Source: Methylomonas sp. (lineage in GTDB: Bacteria; Pseudomonadota; Gammaproteobacteria; Methylococcales; Methylomonadaceae). From it: a stretch of DNA of 8,550 nucleotides. The notes beneath the pieces are model-generated. The model had not been told where the DNA came from. It was given only the letters and a program-made list of their open reading frames with translations, and did no database searches. Below, piece after piece: positions 1 through 6,360 of this stretch. Each line of letters opens with the position of its first letter. Positions within the stretch are counted from its first letter, which is position 1. Position numbers and translations under genes: made by a program. The DNA is taken from positions 1 to 8,550 of the forward strand of contig JAQTYP010000126.1 of assembly GCA_028688235.1 (NCBI GenBank), read 5' to 3'.

Positions 1-443
1 TTGGCTTGCCCGGCGTTGCCGGTCGAGCCGACCACGGAGGAGATATTGACGATGCGGCCGTAGCGCGCCTTCATCATGCCGCGCAATACGGCCTTGCTCA
101 TCCGAAAGATCGACGTCAGATTGGTGTTGATGATGTCGTCCCACTCTTCGTCTTTCATCCGCATCAGCAGATTGTCGCGAGTAATGCCGGCATTATTGAC
201 CAGCACGGCCGGCGTACCGTATTCGTCGCCGGTGACTTTGATGAAGTTTTCGATATCGGCGGCATCGGCCACATTCAATTTATAACCCTTGCCGTTTCCT
301 CCCAGATAGGCGGAGATAGCGTCCGCGCCGCTATCGGAGGTCGCGGTACCGATCAAGAAGAAGCCGTCGGCCACCAACTTTTCGGCGATGGCGCGTCCTA
401 TGCCGCGGCTGGCCCCCGTCACAATTGCAACTTTTTTATCCAT
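1..443 (-). CDS. fabG: 3-oxoacyl-[acyl-carrier-protein] reductase FabG (3' part beyond the window)
   Basis: FabG carries out the NADPH-dependent reduction of 3-oxoacyl-ACP in the type II fatty acid elongation cycle in the cytoplasm. The 147 visible residues are the N-terminal part of a classical short-chain dehydrogenase of usually about 245 residues. They show the Rossmann glycine motif GASRGIG at 10-16, NNAG at 83-86, the active-site Asn in NTNL (N108) and the catalytic Ser in ISSVVG (S136). The window ends in GNAGQA, just before the position where the catalytic YxxxK is expected, so that motif is not visible. The ATG at 443 is chosen because it gives MDKKVAIVTG, the usual short lead into the Rossmann fold, and because GGAG sits 7 nt upstream inside fabD. 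The start overlaps the fabD stop by 8 nt, implying translational coupling. In related genomes acpP and fabF follow, but they lie outside this window. Confidence 0.97.
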   Translation of the reverse strand, partial: MDKKVAIVTGASRGIGRAIAEKLVADGFFLIGTATSDSGADAISAYLGGNGKGYKLNVADAADIENFIKVTGDEYGTPAVLVNNAGITRDNLLMRMKDEEWDDIINTNLTSIFRMSKAVLRGMMKARYGRIVNISSVVGSTGNAGQA

Positions 444-1386
444 GGATGTGCTCCAACACGTTGTTTAAAGATTCCGGATCGAACATAGTCATGTGCACCG
501 CATCCGATACGATGCGCTTGTTCAAGCCCATCAACACCTTGCCTGGCCCGCACTCGACGAAGCAGTTTACGCCTTGCTCGTGCATGAATTTGACACTCTC
601 TACCCAGCGCACCGGTTTGAACAATTGTTCTTTCAACGCATAACGAATCACTTCCGGCGAACCGTGCGACTTGACATCGGCATTGTGTATCAATGTCGCA
701 TCAGGCATCACCACGTTTACGCCTTGCAAAATTTCGTTGAGCTTTTCGGAAGCCGCTTCCATCAACTGGCAGTGAGAAGGCACGCTGACCGGCAATTTCA
801 AAGCCCGTTTGGCGCCCAAGGCTTTCAGCGCGTCCATGGCTCTATCGACCGCCGCCGTTTCACCGGCGATAACGACTTGACCCGGCGCATTGAAATTGGC
901 CGCCGCGACGACTTCGCCATTCGCCACTTCGGTGCAGGTGTTGACCACTTGATGATCTTCCAGCCCCAAAATCGCCGCCATTGCACCGACGCCCGCCGGC
1001 ACGGCTTCCTGCATCAGCCGTCCGCGTGCCGCAACCAATTTGACGGCGTCTTCGAAGGCAATAGCCTCCGAGCAAACCAAAGCGGTATATTCGCCCAAAC
1101 TATGCCCTGCCATCCAAGCCGGACGAACCGGGCTTTTTTCGCACCAAACGCGCCAAACCGCAACGCCGGCCGCCAACATCGCGGGCTGGGTATTCTCGGT
1201 TTGATTCAAATCGGTTTCCGGGCCGTTTTCGACCAGATTCCACAGATCGAAACCCAGCACGTCGGATGCCTGCTCGAACGTTTGTTTAACCAGCGGAAAT
1301 TCTCCCGCTAGTTTGGACATCATGCCGACCGATTGAGAGCCTTGCCCTGGAAAAACGAAGGCTAAATTATAGTTTTGTTCGTTCAT
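436..1386 (-). CDS. fabD: Malonyl-CoA:ACP transacylase FabD
   Basis: FabD transfers malonyl from CoA to acyl carrier protein, supplying the extender unit for fatty acid synthesis. The 316-residue product has the normal family length (about 310). Visible motifs are GQGSQ at 14-18, the nucleophile elbow GHSLGE at 94-99 with Ser96, Arg121 in the AARGRLM stretch that contacts the malonyl carboxylate, the catalytic His205 in VPSHCQLM, and the C-terminal GPGKVL at 280-285. The ATG start directly precedes NYNLAFVFPGQGSQ, as expected. It lies 8 nt after the fabH stop with only a weak AGAAG ribosome-binding sequence, so translation probably depends partly on ribosomes finishing fabH. It overlaps fabG by 8 nt at its end. 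All key residues are present and I see nothing unusual. Confidence 0.98.
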   Translation of the reverse strand: MNEQNYNLAFVFPGQGSQSVGMMSKLAGEFPLVKQTFEQASDVLGFDLWNLVENGPETDLNQTENTQPAMLAAGVAVWRVWCEKSPVRPAWMAGHSLGEYTALVCSEAIAFEDAVKLVAARGRLMQEAVPAGVGAMAAILGLEDHQVVNTCTEVANGEVVAAANFNAPGQVVIAGETAAVDRAMDALKALGAKRALKLPVSVPSHCQLMEAASEKLNEILQGVNVVMPDATLIHNADVKSHGSPEVIRYALKEQLFKPVRWVESVKFMHEQGVNCFVECGPGKVLMGLNKRIVSDAVHMTMFDPESLNNVLEHIHG

Positions 1387-1394
1387 AGCTGCTT

Positions 1395-2363
1395 CTAATA
1401 TTTGATTAACGCGGAGCCCCAGGTAAAACCGGCACCGAAAGCTTCCATCAACACCATCTGACCTTTCTTGATTCTGCCGTCGCGCACGCCTTCGTTAAAC
1501 GCCAACAAACAGGACGCCGACGAGGTATTGCCTTGCGTTTCCAGGGTCAAGATAACCTGATCCATGGACATACCGAGTTTTTTGGCCGTCGCGGCGATGA
1601 TCCGGGTATTGGCTTGGTGCGGCACCAACCAATCGATATCGGTTTGCGCCAAACCGTTGGCTTCCAAGGTTTCGTCTACGATACGCCCCAAAGTGTTAAC
1701 CGCCACCTTGAACACTTCGTTGCCGCGCATATTGATATAACCCGGCTCGTCTTGCTTGGCCAAGGCTGCCACTTGCGGATTGGGGCAATACAACAAGTCT
1801 TCGTAACCGCCGTCGGAATGGATATGGGTAGACAAAATGCCTTGCTGATCGGATGCCGTCAGCAGGACGGCGCCGGCGCCGTCGCCGAATAAAATGCAGG
1901 TGGCTCTGTCTGTCCAGTCGACGATACGCGAACACACCTCGGAACCGACCACCAGTACGTTTTTGCTGAATCCGGTTTTGATGTATTGGTCGGCGATACT
2001 CAATGCGAACACCGATCCGGAACAAGCGGCCTGAACGTCGAAACCGACGCAATTGCTTATCCCCAAGCGTTCCTGCAACAAGCAAGCCGTGCTTGGATAA
2101 ACCCGGTCGGGCGTGCCGGTAGCGACGATGATCAAATCGATATCTTCCGCATCTATGCCGGCCATCGCTATGGCTTGCCGGGCTGCGATTTCGGCCATAC
2201 TGGCAGAGGTTTCGTCGGGTCCGGCAATGCGCCTGCTCTTGATACCTGTCCGCTCGTAAATCCAGCTGTCGGATGTATCCACCATCGTGGAGATGTCGTC
2301 GTTGGTTCGGATGGTCTCGGGCAAATAGCCGCCCGTACCTATCACAGTACTCCAAATTGTCAT
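1395..2363 (-). CDS. fabH: 3-oxoacyl-ACP synthase III FabH
   Basis: FabH performs the first condensation of type II fatty acid synthesis, joining an acyl-CoA primer (acetyl-CoA in most gammaproteobacteria) to malonyl-ACP. The 322-residue length fits the family (about 317). The catalytic triad is intact: Cys114 in VQAACSGS, His249 in VPHQAN and Asn279 in QGNTSSAS. The N-terminal IGTGGYLPE and VDTSDSWI segments, GDGAGAVL at 160-167 and the C-terminal FGAGFTWGSALI are all typical. The ATG overlaps the plsX stop in an ATGA (4-nt overlap), and AAGGA lies 6 nt upstream, so the start is well supported. Primer specificity (acetyl or branched) cannot be read from what is visible here. Confidence 0.98.
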   Translation of the reverse strand: MTIWSTVIGTGGYLPETIRTNDDISTMVDTSDSWIYERTGIKSRRIAGPDETSASMAEIAARQAIAMAGIDAEDIDLIIVATGTPDRVYPSTACLLQERLGISNCVGFDVQAACSGSVFALSIADQYIKTGFSKNVLVVGSEVCSRIVDWTDRATCILFGDGAGAVLLTASDQQGILSTHIHSDGGYEDLLYCPNPQVAALAKQDEPGYINMRGNEVFKVAVNTLGRIVDETLEANGLAQTDIDWLVPHQANTRIIAATAKKLGMSMDQVILTLETQGNTSSASCLLAFNEGVRDGRIKKGQMVLMEAFGAGFTWGSALIKY

Positions 2364-3388
2364 TCTGTATCCTTCTGAGCCAGGGCTATTTCGAGTTTTT
2401 CACTGATTTTGCGAATAAGGTCTTTTTCAACCTCTACTTGCGCCAAGTGAATAGCAGTCTCGAATGCCAACACATCGGCGCCGCCGTGGCTTTTTATAAC
2501 CAATCCGCGCAAGCCGATAAAACTGGCTCCGTTGTAAAGCCTGGGATCGATGCTTTCTTTGAACATTTTCAACACCGGATAGGCCAGTAAACCCGCCATT
2601 TTAGTCAACAGATTCCGAGAAAAGGCTTCCTTCAACTTGTGAGCAATCATCTTGGCCGCCCCTTCTATCGATTTGAGCGCGACATTGCCGACAAAGCCGT
2701 CAGCAACGATCAAATCGACCTTGACACTGCCGGCATTAATGGAATTACCTTCCACATAGCCTATGTAATTCAGGCTGGAGTTTTCCAACAACTTAGCCGC
2801 GGCTTTGACTTGCTCGTTGCCCTTCATGTCTTCTTCGCCGATATTCAGCAAACCGACACGCGGGCGCTCGATATTCTCGACCGCTTTAACCACCTCTTCG
2901 CCCATCACGGCAAATTGATACAGATGTTCGGCACTGGAATCGACGTTACCGCCCAAGTCCAGCATGTGGGTATGCCCGAATGTAGAGGGCAAGGTAGAAA
3001 TAATAGCCGGACGCTCTATGCCGGGAATCATCTTCAGCACGAAGCGGGCAGTCGCCATCAAGGCACCGGTGTTACCGGCACTGACGCAGGCATCGGCCTT
3101 GCCTTCTTTGACCAAATTGATAGCGACTCGCATCGACGAGTCTTTTTTGTTTTTCAATGCCTTTTGCGGCGGCTCGTCCATTTCGACGACTTGCGAGGCA
3201 TGCTGAATGCTGATTCTGTCCTTAAATTCAAGCAACGCTTCAGACAGCATATCGCTCAATAGCGCCTGATCGCCTACCATGATTAATTTTAAATGAGGAT
3301 TTTTTCTTAAACAGGTCAGTGACGCGGGAACCGTCACTTGGGGACCAAAATCCCCACCCATAGCATCAATCGATAGAGTTGAGCTCAC
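2360..3388 (-). CDS. plsX: Phosphate acyltransferase PlsX
   Basis: PlsX converts acyl-ACP and phosphate to acyl-phosphate, the acyl donor for PlsY in the first step of glycerophospholipid synthesis. It is a peripheral membrane enzyme and links fatty acid synthesis to membrane lipid synthesis. The 342-residue product shows the family signatures IDAMGGDFGP near the N-terminus (7-16), SAGNTGALMA at 103-112, DLGGN at 144-148 and LLNIGEEDMKG at 180-190. The start is a GTG at 3388-3386. It gives MSSTLSIDAMGGDFGP, matching the usual few-residue lead, and AGGT lies 7 nt upstream. Starting at the later ATG would cut into the conserved motif. It ends in a 4-nt overlap with fabH. A likely promoter of its own lies just upstream, in the 152-nt gap after rpmF. 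Confidence 0.98.
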   Translation of the reverse strand: MSSTLSIDAMGGDFGPQVTVPASLTCLRKNPHLKLIMVGDQALLSDMLSEALLEFKDRISIQHASQVVEMDEPPQKALKNKKDSSMRVAINLVKEGKADACVSAGNTGALMATARFVLKMIPGIERPAIISTLPSTFGHTHMLDLGGNVDSSAEHLYQFAVMGEEVVKAVENIERPRVGLLNIGEEDMKGNEQVKAAAKLLENSSLNYIGYVEGNSINAGSVKVDLIVADGFVGNVALKSIEGAAKMIAHKLKEAFSRNLLTKMAGLLAYPVLKMFKESIDPRLYNGASFIGLRGLVIKSHGGADVLAFETAIHLAQVEVEKDLIRKISEKLEIALAQKDTE

Positions 3389-3404
3389 GCTTAGGACCTA
3401 ACCC

Positions 3405-3456
3405 TTGAAATTATAAGGAGATGGCACGTCGAAAGAACATGCCGTCTTTGAAATTA
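3405..3456. repeat. 9-bp direct repeat TTGAAATTA in the plsX upstream region
   Basis: Two identical copies of TTGAAATTA occur at 3405-3413 and 3448-3456, with their starts 43 bp apart, close to four helical turns. The plsX-proximal copy overlaps the TATAAT hexamer, so a protein bound there could affect initiation. The unit is A/T-rich and short, and chance is a serious alternative. No known regulator is assigned. Confidence 0.3.
3410..3437 (-). promoter_or_regulatory. Probable internal promoter for plsX-fabHDG
   Basis: On the minus strand a perfect TATAAT (3415-3410) lies 22 nt upstream of the plsX GTG. The best -35 candidate is TTCTTT (3437-3432) at 16 bp spacing, or GTTCTT at 17 bp. Either matches TTGACA poorly. 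Transcription would begin near 3403, leaving a leader of roughly 15 nt that contains the plsX ribosome-binding site. The promoter would let the lipid genes be transcribed independently of yceD-rpmF. The call rests on the -10 element and its placement. The weak -35 implies low basal strength or an activator. Confidence 0.5.
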
Positions 3457-3466
3457 AAACGTCGAC

Positions 3467-3530
3467 GCTGTTAGAAGCCGAATCGGAATCTATCGGCAAT
3501 GTCTGAATGACATCAACGACTTCTAACAGC
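3467..3530 (-). repeat. 11-bp inverted repeat between rpmF and plsX, foldable as a three-way junction RNA
   Basis: GCTGTTAGAAG at 3467-3477 is the exact reverse complement of CTTCTAACAGC at 3520-3530, enclosing 42 nt. In the minus-strand transcript the enclosed part can form two more stems. One is 3515-3509 with 3503-3497 (7 bp including two G-U pairs, 5-nt loop). The other is 3496-3493 with 3481-3478 (4 bp, 11-nt loop). They sit next to each other and to the outer stem, leaving only 3516-3519 unpaired at the junction. The element begins 10 nt after the rpmF stop. It is followed by GTCGACGTTTTAA, whose short U-run begins 8 nt from the stem, so it does not look like a normal intrinsic terminator. 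A processing site, stabiliser or attenuator between the ribosomal and lipid parts of the operon is possible. I know of no named RNA family here. Confidence 0.55.
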
Positions 3531-3540
3531 CTTGAGATAT

Positions 3541-3732
3541 TTATTCTTCGCCGATATCGCTGTTGCTGGCGACGATTTGACGACCTTTGAAGAAACCATC
3601 AGGCGTCATGTGATGACGTAAATGCGCTTCCCCGGTCAATGGATCTTGAGCTAAGGTTTTGCTGGTTAAAGCATCGTGTGAACGACGTTGACCGCGTCTT
3701 GCACGCGATACTTTACTCTTTTGTACTGCCAT
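3541..3732 (-). CDS. rpmF: 50S ribosomal protein bL32
   Basis: This is a small, strongly basic protein of the large ribosomal subunit. The 63 residues start MAVQKSKVSRARRGQRRSHD and carry HLRHHMTPDGFFKGR at about 37-51, the typical bL32 pattern. The product is a few residues longer than the E. coli protein, with an acidic tail (SDIGEE). It has no cysteines, so it is the zinc-free form. The start is 2 nt after the yceD stop, and its GGAG ribosome-binding site (7 nt spacing) is built from the last codons of yceD. The yceD-rpmF pairing is conserved in many proteobacteria. It is followed by the structured 152-nt gap before plsX. Confidence 0.98.
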   Translation of the reverse strand: MAVQKSKVSRARRGQRRSHDALTSKTLAQDPLTGEAHLRHHMTPDGFFKGRQIVASNSDIGEE

Positions 3733-3734
3733 TT

Positions 3735-4253
3735 TTACTCTCCAGTTTTTTTAAGTTTGGCTAAAACAGAAAAAGGGTTATTGGTTTCGCTCTGGTTTTG
3801 GTCATCGAAATCGGCATCTTTCGAGCTACGTTGGCCGATGCAGTCATATCCGTGCTTGGGGTAATCAGGCAAGGCCAGCAATAGCTCATCTTCGATCAAG
3901 GCTGTTAACGACACTTTTTCGCCGTCGAATAACAGCGGCTCGCAATCGATCTCGAGTTGATCCGCTTCTTGCAGCGAAGACACCACACCCAACTTGAACG
4001 ACAGGTCGACAGGCCATGACAAGGCTTGCAGACAGGACTGGCACTCCAATTCCAGCATCGTCTCGATGGTACCGAAAACCACGGCCCGTTTGCCTTCTTT
4101 GGCAAACTGCACCTTGATCCTTACATCGGTATCGGTGACTAAAACCAGGTCAGACAAACGCTCGAACACCGCTACTTTTAGCGTGCCCTCCAAAATACTT
4201 CGCCTTTCGGCGAACAACAATGGATCGATAAGATTAGGAAGTTTGTCTGACAT
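3735..4253 (-). CDS. yceD: YceD/DUF177 family protein (23S rRNA accumulation protein)
   Basis: YceD proteins are needed for normal 23S rRNA levels in bacteria, and plant homologues act in chloroplast rRNA processing; the biochemical activity is not defined. The product is 172 residues, with the family's CxxC pair at C71-C74 (LECQSCLQAL), EDELLLALP at 121-129 and the C-terminal NPFSVLAKLKK at 159-169. The frame stays open upstream to 4394, but that would run into maf on the other strand. The ATG at 4253 gives MSDKLPNLIDP, matching the usual N-terminus. No Shine-Dalgarno sequence precedes this ATG. A strong promoter ends 9 nt upstream, so the message probably has almost no leader. This is the first gene of the operon containing rpmF, plsX and the fab genes. 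Confidence 0.93.
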   Translation of the reverse strand: MSDKLPNLIDPLLFAERRSILEGTLKVAVFERLSDLVLVTDTDVRIKVQFAKEGKRAVVFGTIETMLELECQSCLQALSWPVDLSFKLGVVSSLQEADQLEIDCEPLLFDGEKVSLTALIEDELLLALPDYPKHGYDCIGQRSSKDADFDDQNQSETNNPFSVLAKLKKTGE

Positions 4254-4262
4254 AACTGTACA

Positions 4263-4291
4263 ATGATACAGATTACTGACTATCGCGTCAA
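4263..4291 (-). promoter_or_regulatory. Sigma70-type promoter of the yceD-rpmF-plsX-fab operon
   Basis: On the minus strand TTGACG (4291-4286) and TATCAT (4268-4263) are separated by exactly 17 bp; each matches the consensus at five of six positions. Transcription should begin around 4257-4256, only 3-4 nt before the yceD ATG at 4253. The -10 lies within the symmetric element TGTA-N6-TACA (4257-4270). On the plus strand this also contains TACAAT (4259-4264), a possible -10 for maf, but no acceptable -35 accompanies it. The 67-nt maf-yceD interval therefore contains at least this promoter; how maf is transcribed is unclear. Confidence 0.72.
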
Positions 4292-4320
4292 ACCGACAAC
4301 AGTTTAACCTCGAACAACCC

Positions 4321-4899
4321 ATGCAAAACCTGGTACTCGCCTCGAGCTCCCAATACCGGCAACAACTGCTGAAGAAACTGCATTTGGACTTCATCGCCTG
4401 TGGCAGTCACATAGACGAAAGACCGATGCCGAACGAATCCGCAAAAGCCTTGGCCCTTCGTTTGTCGGTCGCAAAAGCCAAGACCGTTGCCGCAAACTTC
4501 CCAGACCATCTGATCATAGGCTCCGATCAAGTCGCGGCCTTAGGCCAAGGGTTGCTGGGAAAACCCAATACCCCGGAGAACGCCTTCCGCCAACTGCAAG
4601 CCCAATCCGGACAAAAGGTCACCTTCTACACCGGACTCTGTTTGCTCAATAGCGCCACCGGCCAATATCTGACCGACATCGATATCTGTAATGTGTATTT
4701 TAGGAAGCTCAGCGACAATCAAATCCAGCGCTATCTGGACATCGACAAACCTTACGACTGCGCAGGCAGTTTCAAATCGGAAAGCTACGGCATCGTGTTA
4801 TTCGACAAGATAGAGGGCGACGACCCCAACGCCCTGATGGGTTTGCCGCTGATCAAGCTGACAGGACTCCTCGAGCAATTTGGCCGACAAATGCCTTAA
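4321..4899 (+). CDS. yceF: Maf-family nucleotide pyrophosphatase, YceF subgroup
   Basis: Maf proteins hydrolyse nucleoside triphosphates to monophosphates; the YceF subgroup prefers 7-methyl-GTP and is thought to clean the pool of methylated nucleotides. The 192-residue product has the SSSQYR phosphate-binding motif at 8-13, the catalytic Asp69 in IIGSDQV, GKPNTPENA at 80-88, and CAGSFKSESYGI at 147-158. The overall pattern, including VTFYTG and NALMGLPL, follows E. coli YceF. Its position divergent from yceD is the same as in E. coli. The ATG at 4321 fits the conserved N-terminus (LVLASSS), but no Shine-Dalgarno sequence is visible before it. The stop TAA overlaps the stop of the convergent HDOD gene by 4 nt, leaving no room for a terminator between them. 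Confidence 0.95.
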   Translation: MQNLVLASSSQYRQQLLKKLHLDFIACGSHIDERPMPNESAKALALRLSVAKAKTVAANFPDHLIIGSDQVAALGQGLLGKPNTPENAFRQLQAQSGQKVTFYTGLCLLNSATGQYLTDIDICNVYFRKLSDNQIQRYLDIDKPYDCAGSFKSESYGIVLFDKIEGDDPNALMGLPLIKLTGLLEQFGRQMP

Positions 4900-5759
4900 T
4901 GATGGTGTTTCTCCGACAGTAATTGTTTGAACACGACCAGAAACTCGACCACGGATTGCTCCATGGCCAATTCCAGCTGAATCCGATTCAAGTGCACATC
5001 GCCCAAAAGACGATCCGGCAACTCGACCAAACTATCTTCGAAAGGCTTACCCAACTCTTTTTCATCGATCAACCGCACCGCCAAATACAGCAAATGAGCA
5101 TCCGGCCTATGAGCGATGGCCGCACCGGGATTATTCTGATAACCCACGACTTCGTACAGCGACGCGGGCAAGCCCCAGGATTTCAACAATTCGCGGCCAA
5201 CCTCTACATGAGTGAAACCAATGATTTGGCGCTCGATGGCGTTCAGCAAACGCCTGTTATGCTGGGTAGCCCGCAACACGCTGGCCGCCTGTTCCGGCAT
5301 GTACTGATACAACACCAGGGAACCGATATCATGCAGCAATCCCGCCAAAAACAAACGCTCGACTTTCAAAATTCCACTGCTTTTGGCCAGCAAACCGACA
5401 AGTACGCTGCAATGCACACTGCGTAACCAAAACGACGTCATGTCGACCAGCGTACAGGGAATTTTAGCAAAGCGATCGACGACTTCGGTTGCCACGACCA
5501 AATTGTAAAAATCGTCGGCCCCTACTACGGTAATGGCCCTGGAAATCGTGTCTATGGGGGCTTGATAGCCATAGAAGGCGCTATTGACGATACGCAACAA
5601 TCGGGCGGACAGGGCCGGATCCGTCGAAATCACATTGCCGATGTCCGTCAGCGAATAGCGCGGATCCCGGATCATTTCATTGAGCTGAAAAAAGATATCG
5701 GGCAAAGAAAATAAGTTCTTTGCCGCAACCACTACATCCCTTGCAGTATTGAAGCTCAC
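4896..5759 (-). CDS. HDOD domain-containing protein
   Basis: HDOD domains are a divergent relative of HD-type phosphohydrolases, usually found in signalling proteins that affect motility, cyclic-di-GMP responses, biofilm or stress; a catalytic role is generally unproven. The 287-residue product is essentially one HDOD domain (about residues 10-210), with ISTDPALSARLLRIVNSAFYG at about 44-64, an HDIG at 143-146 and GFTHVEVGRELLKSWGLP at about 181-198. No receiver, GGDEF or EAL domain is attached. The start is a GTG at 5759, 2 nt after the lytic transglycosylase stop, with a weak AAGAG 6 nt upstream; an earlier start would run into the previous gene. It is the last gene of the minus-strand group and converges on maf with a 4-nt overlap. 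The precise role is unknown. Confidence 0.9.
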   Translation of the reverse strand: MSFNTARDVVVAAKNLFSLPDIFFQLNEMIRDPRYSLTDIGNVISTDPALSARLLRIVNSAFYGYQAPIDTISRAITVVGADDFYNLVVATEVVDRFAKIPCTLVDMTSFWLRSVHCSVLVGLLAKSSGILKVERLFLAGLLHDIGSLVLYQYMPEQAASVLRATQHNRRLLNAIERQIIGFTHVEVGRELLKSWGLPASLYEVVGYQNNPGAAIAHRPDAHLLYLAVRLIDEKELGKPFEDSLVELPDRLLGDVHLNRIQLELAMEQSVVEFLVVFKQLLSEKHHH

Positions 5760-5761
5760 GT

Positions 5762-6340
5762 TTAACTCTTGCCGTAGAGACTTAATACATGCTGCACATA
5801 ATTCTGGGTTTCGCGATAAGGCGGCACCGTGTAATTGAATTTCATCACCGCACCCTCCCCGGCGTTATAGCCGGCTACAGCCAATCGTAGATTGGAATTG
5901 AACATGGCCAACAAGTCCTTCAAATAACGCGTGCCACCGTCGACATTCTGCTCGGCATCGTGCCTGTCGGCCACACCGTAACGCCTGGCGGTATCCGGCA
6001 TTAATTGCATCAAGCCGACGGCTCCCGCCGACGACACCGCATGCGGATTATAGGCCGACTCTGCCTGAATCACCGCGTGCAACAACTTCGGGTCCATTTG
6101 ATGCTTGGCCGCCGCCTTCGAAATCAAATCGTTGAATTTGAGCTTGTTGCCCGCCATAAACTTAAGATCGTGCTTATAGGTCTTGGGCGGCGTCCGGATG
6201 ATCAAACGATAGTTAAAGCCCTTTTTCGGCTGATCGGTGTAATACACCCGCCCATCGGGCGCCACATATTTGAAAACATCCGCCGACGCGATCGATGAAA
6301 CTGCCATGAACAACACGAAGGTTTTCAGCGACTTCATCAT
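5762..6340 (-). CDS. Secreted DUF4124 plus lytic transglycosylase (SLT) protein
   Basis: SLT domains cleave the glycan strands of peptidoglycan to 1,6-anhydro products in the periplasm. With the ATG at 6340 the product has 192 residues. It has a signal peptide at 1-20 (MMKSLKTFVLF core, probable cleavage after ASA), then a DUF4124-type segment at about 21-50 with DVFKYVAPDGRVYYTDQP. The SLT domain at about 70-190 has the catalytic Glu94 in IQAESAYNP, GLMQLMP at 109-115, AGYNAGEGAV at 156-165 and a terminal RETQNYV. GAGGAAGG lies directly before two adjacent ATGs (6340 and 6337), so either could be used. The frame extends to a TTG at 6364, but that would spoil the signal peptide and lacks a ribosome-binding site. 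No lipobox cysteine is present, so it is probably soluble. It sits 20 nt after purT and 2 nt before the HDOD gene. Confidence 0.93.
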   Translation of the reverse strand: MMKSLKTFVLFMAVSSIASADVFKYVAPDGRVYYTDQPKKGFNYRLIIRTPPKTYKHDLKFMAGNKLKFNDLISKAAAKHQMDPKLLHAVIQAESAYNPHAVSSAGAVGLMQLMPDTARRYGVADRHDAEQNVDGGTRYLKDLLAMFNSNLRLAVAGYNAGEGAVMKFNYTVPPYRETQNYVQHVLSLYGKS

Positions 6341-6360
6341 GACCTTCCTCTTCGATAATA

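Noticed and set aside
493..1311. 272-codon open frame on the plus strand opposite fabD
   Set aside because: It is antisense to an intact fabD, its residues show no domain pattern, and long shadow frames are expected from the codon bias here.
3423..3443. Small hairpin GGCACG/CATGCC upstream of plsX
   Set aside because: It has only 6 bp with one wobble pair and lies across the spacer and -35 of the putative promoter; it is most likely chance.
3421..3474. Plus-strand 17-codon ORF (MARRKNMPSLKLKRRRC) with AAGGAG directly in front of its ATG
   Set aside because: The AAGGAG touches the ATG with no spacer, and the region is better explained as the plsX promoter on the other strand. A short basic peptide is easy to get by chance.
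3467..3530. Intrinsic terminator or tRNA at the inverted repeat
   Set aside because: There is no U-tract directly after the stem, the enclosed part is too large for a simple terminator hairpin, and there is no CCA end or T-loop consensus for a tRNA.
4254..4394. Longer N-terminal version of YceD starting at 4394
   Set aside because: It would run across the promoter and into maf, and the extra cysteine-rich residues do not resemble the family; the ATG at 4253 matches the usual N-terminus.
4900..4922. Possible terminator for yceF inside the HDOD 3' end
   Set aside because: I see no GC-rich stem followed by T residues there on either strand.
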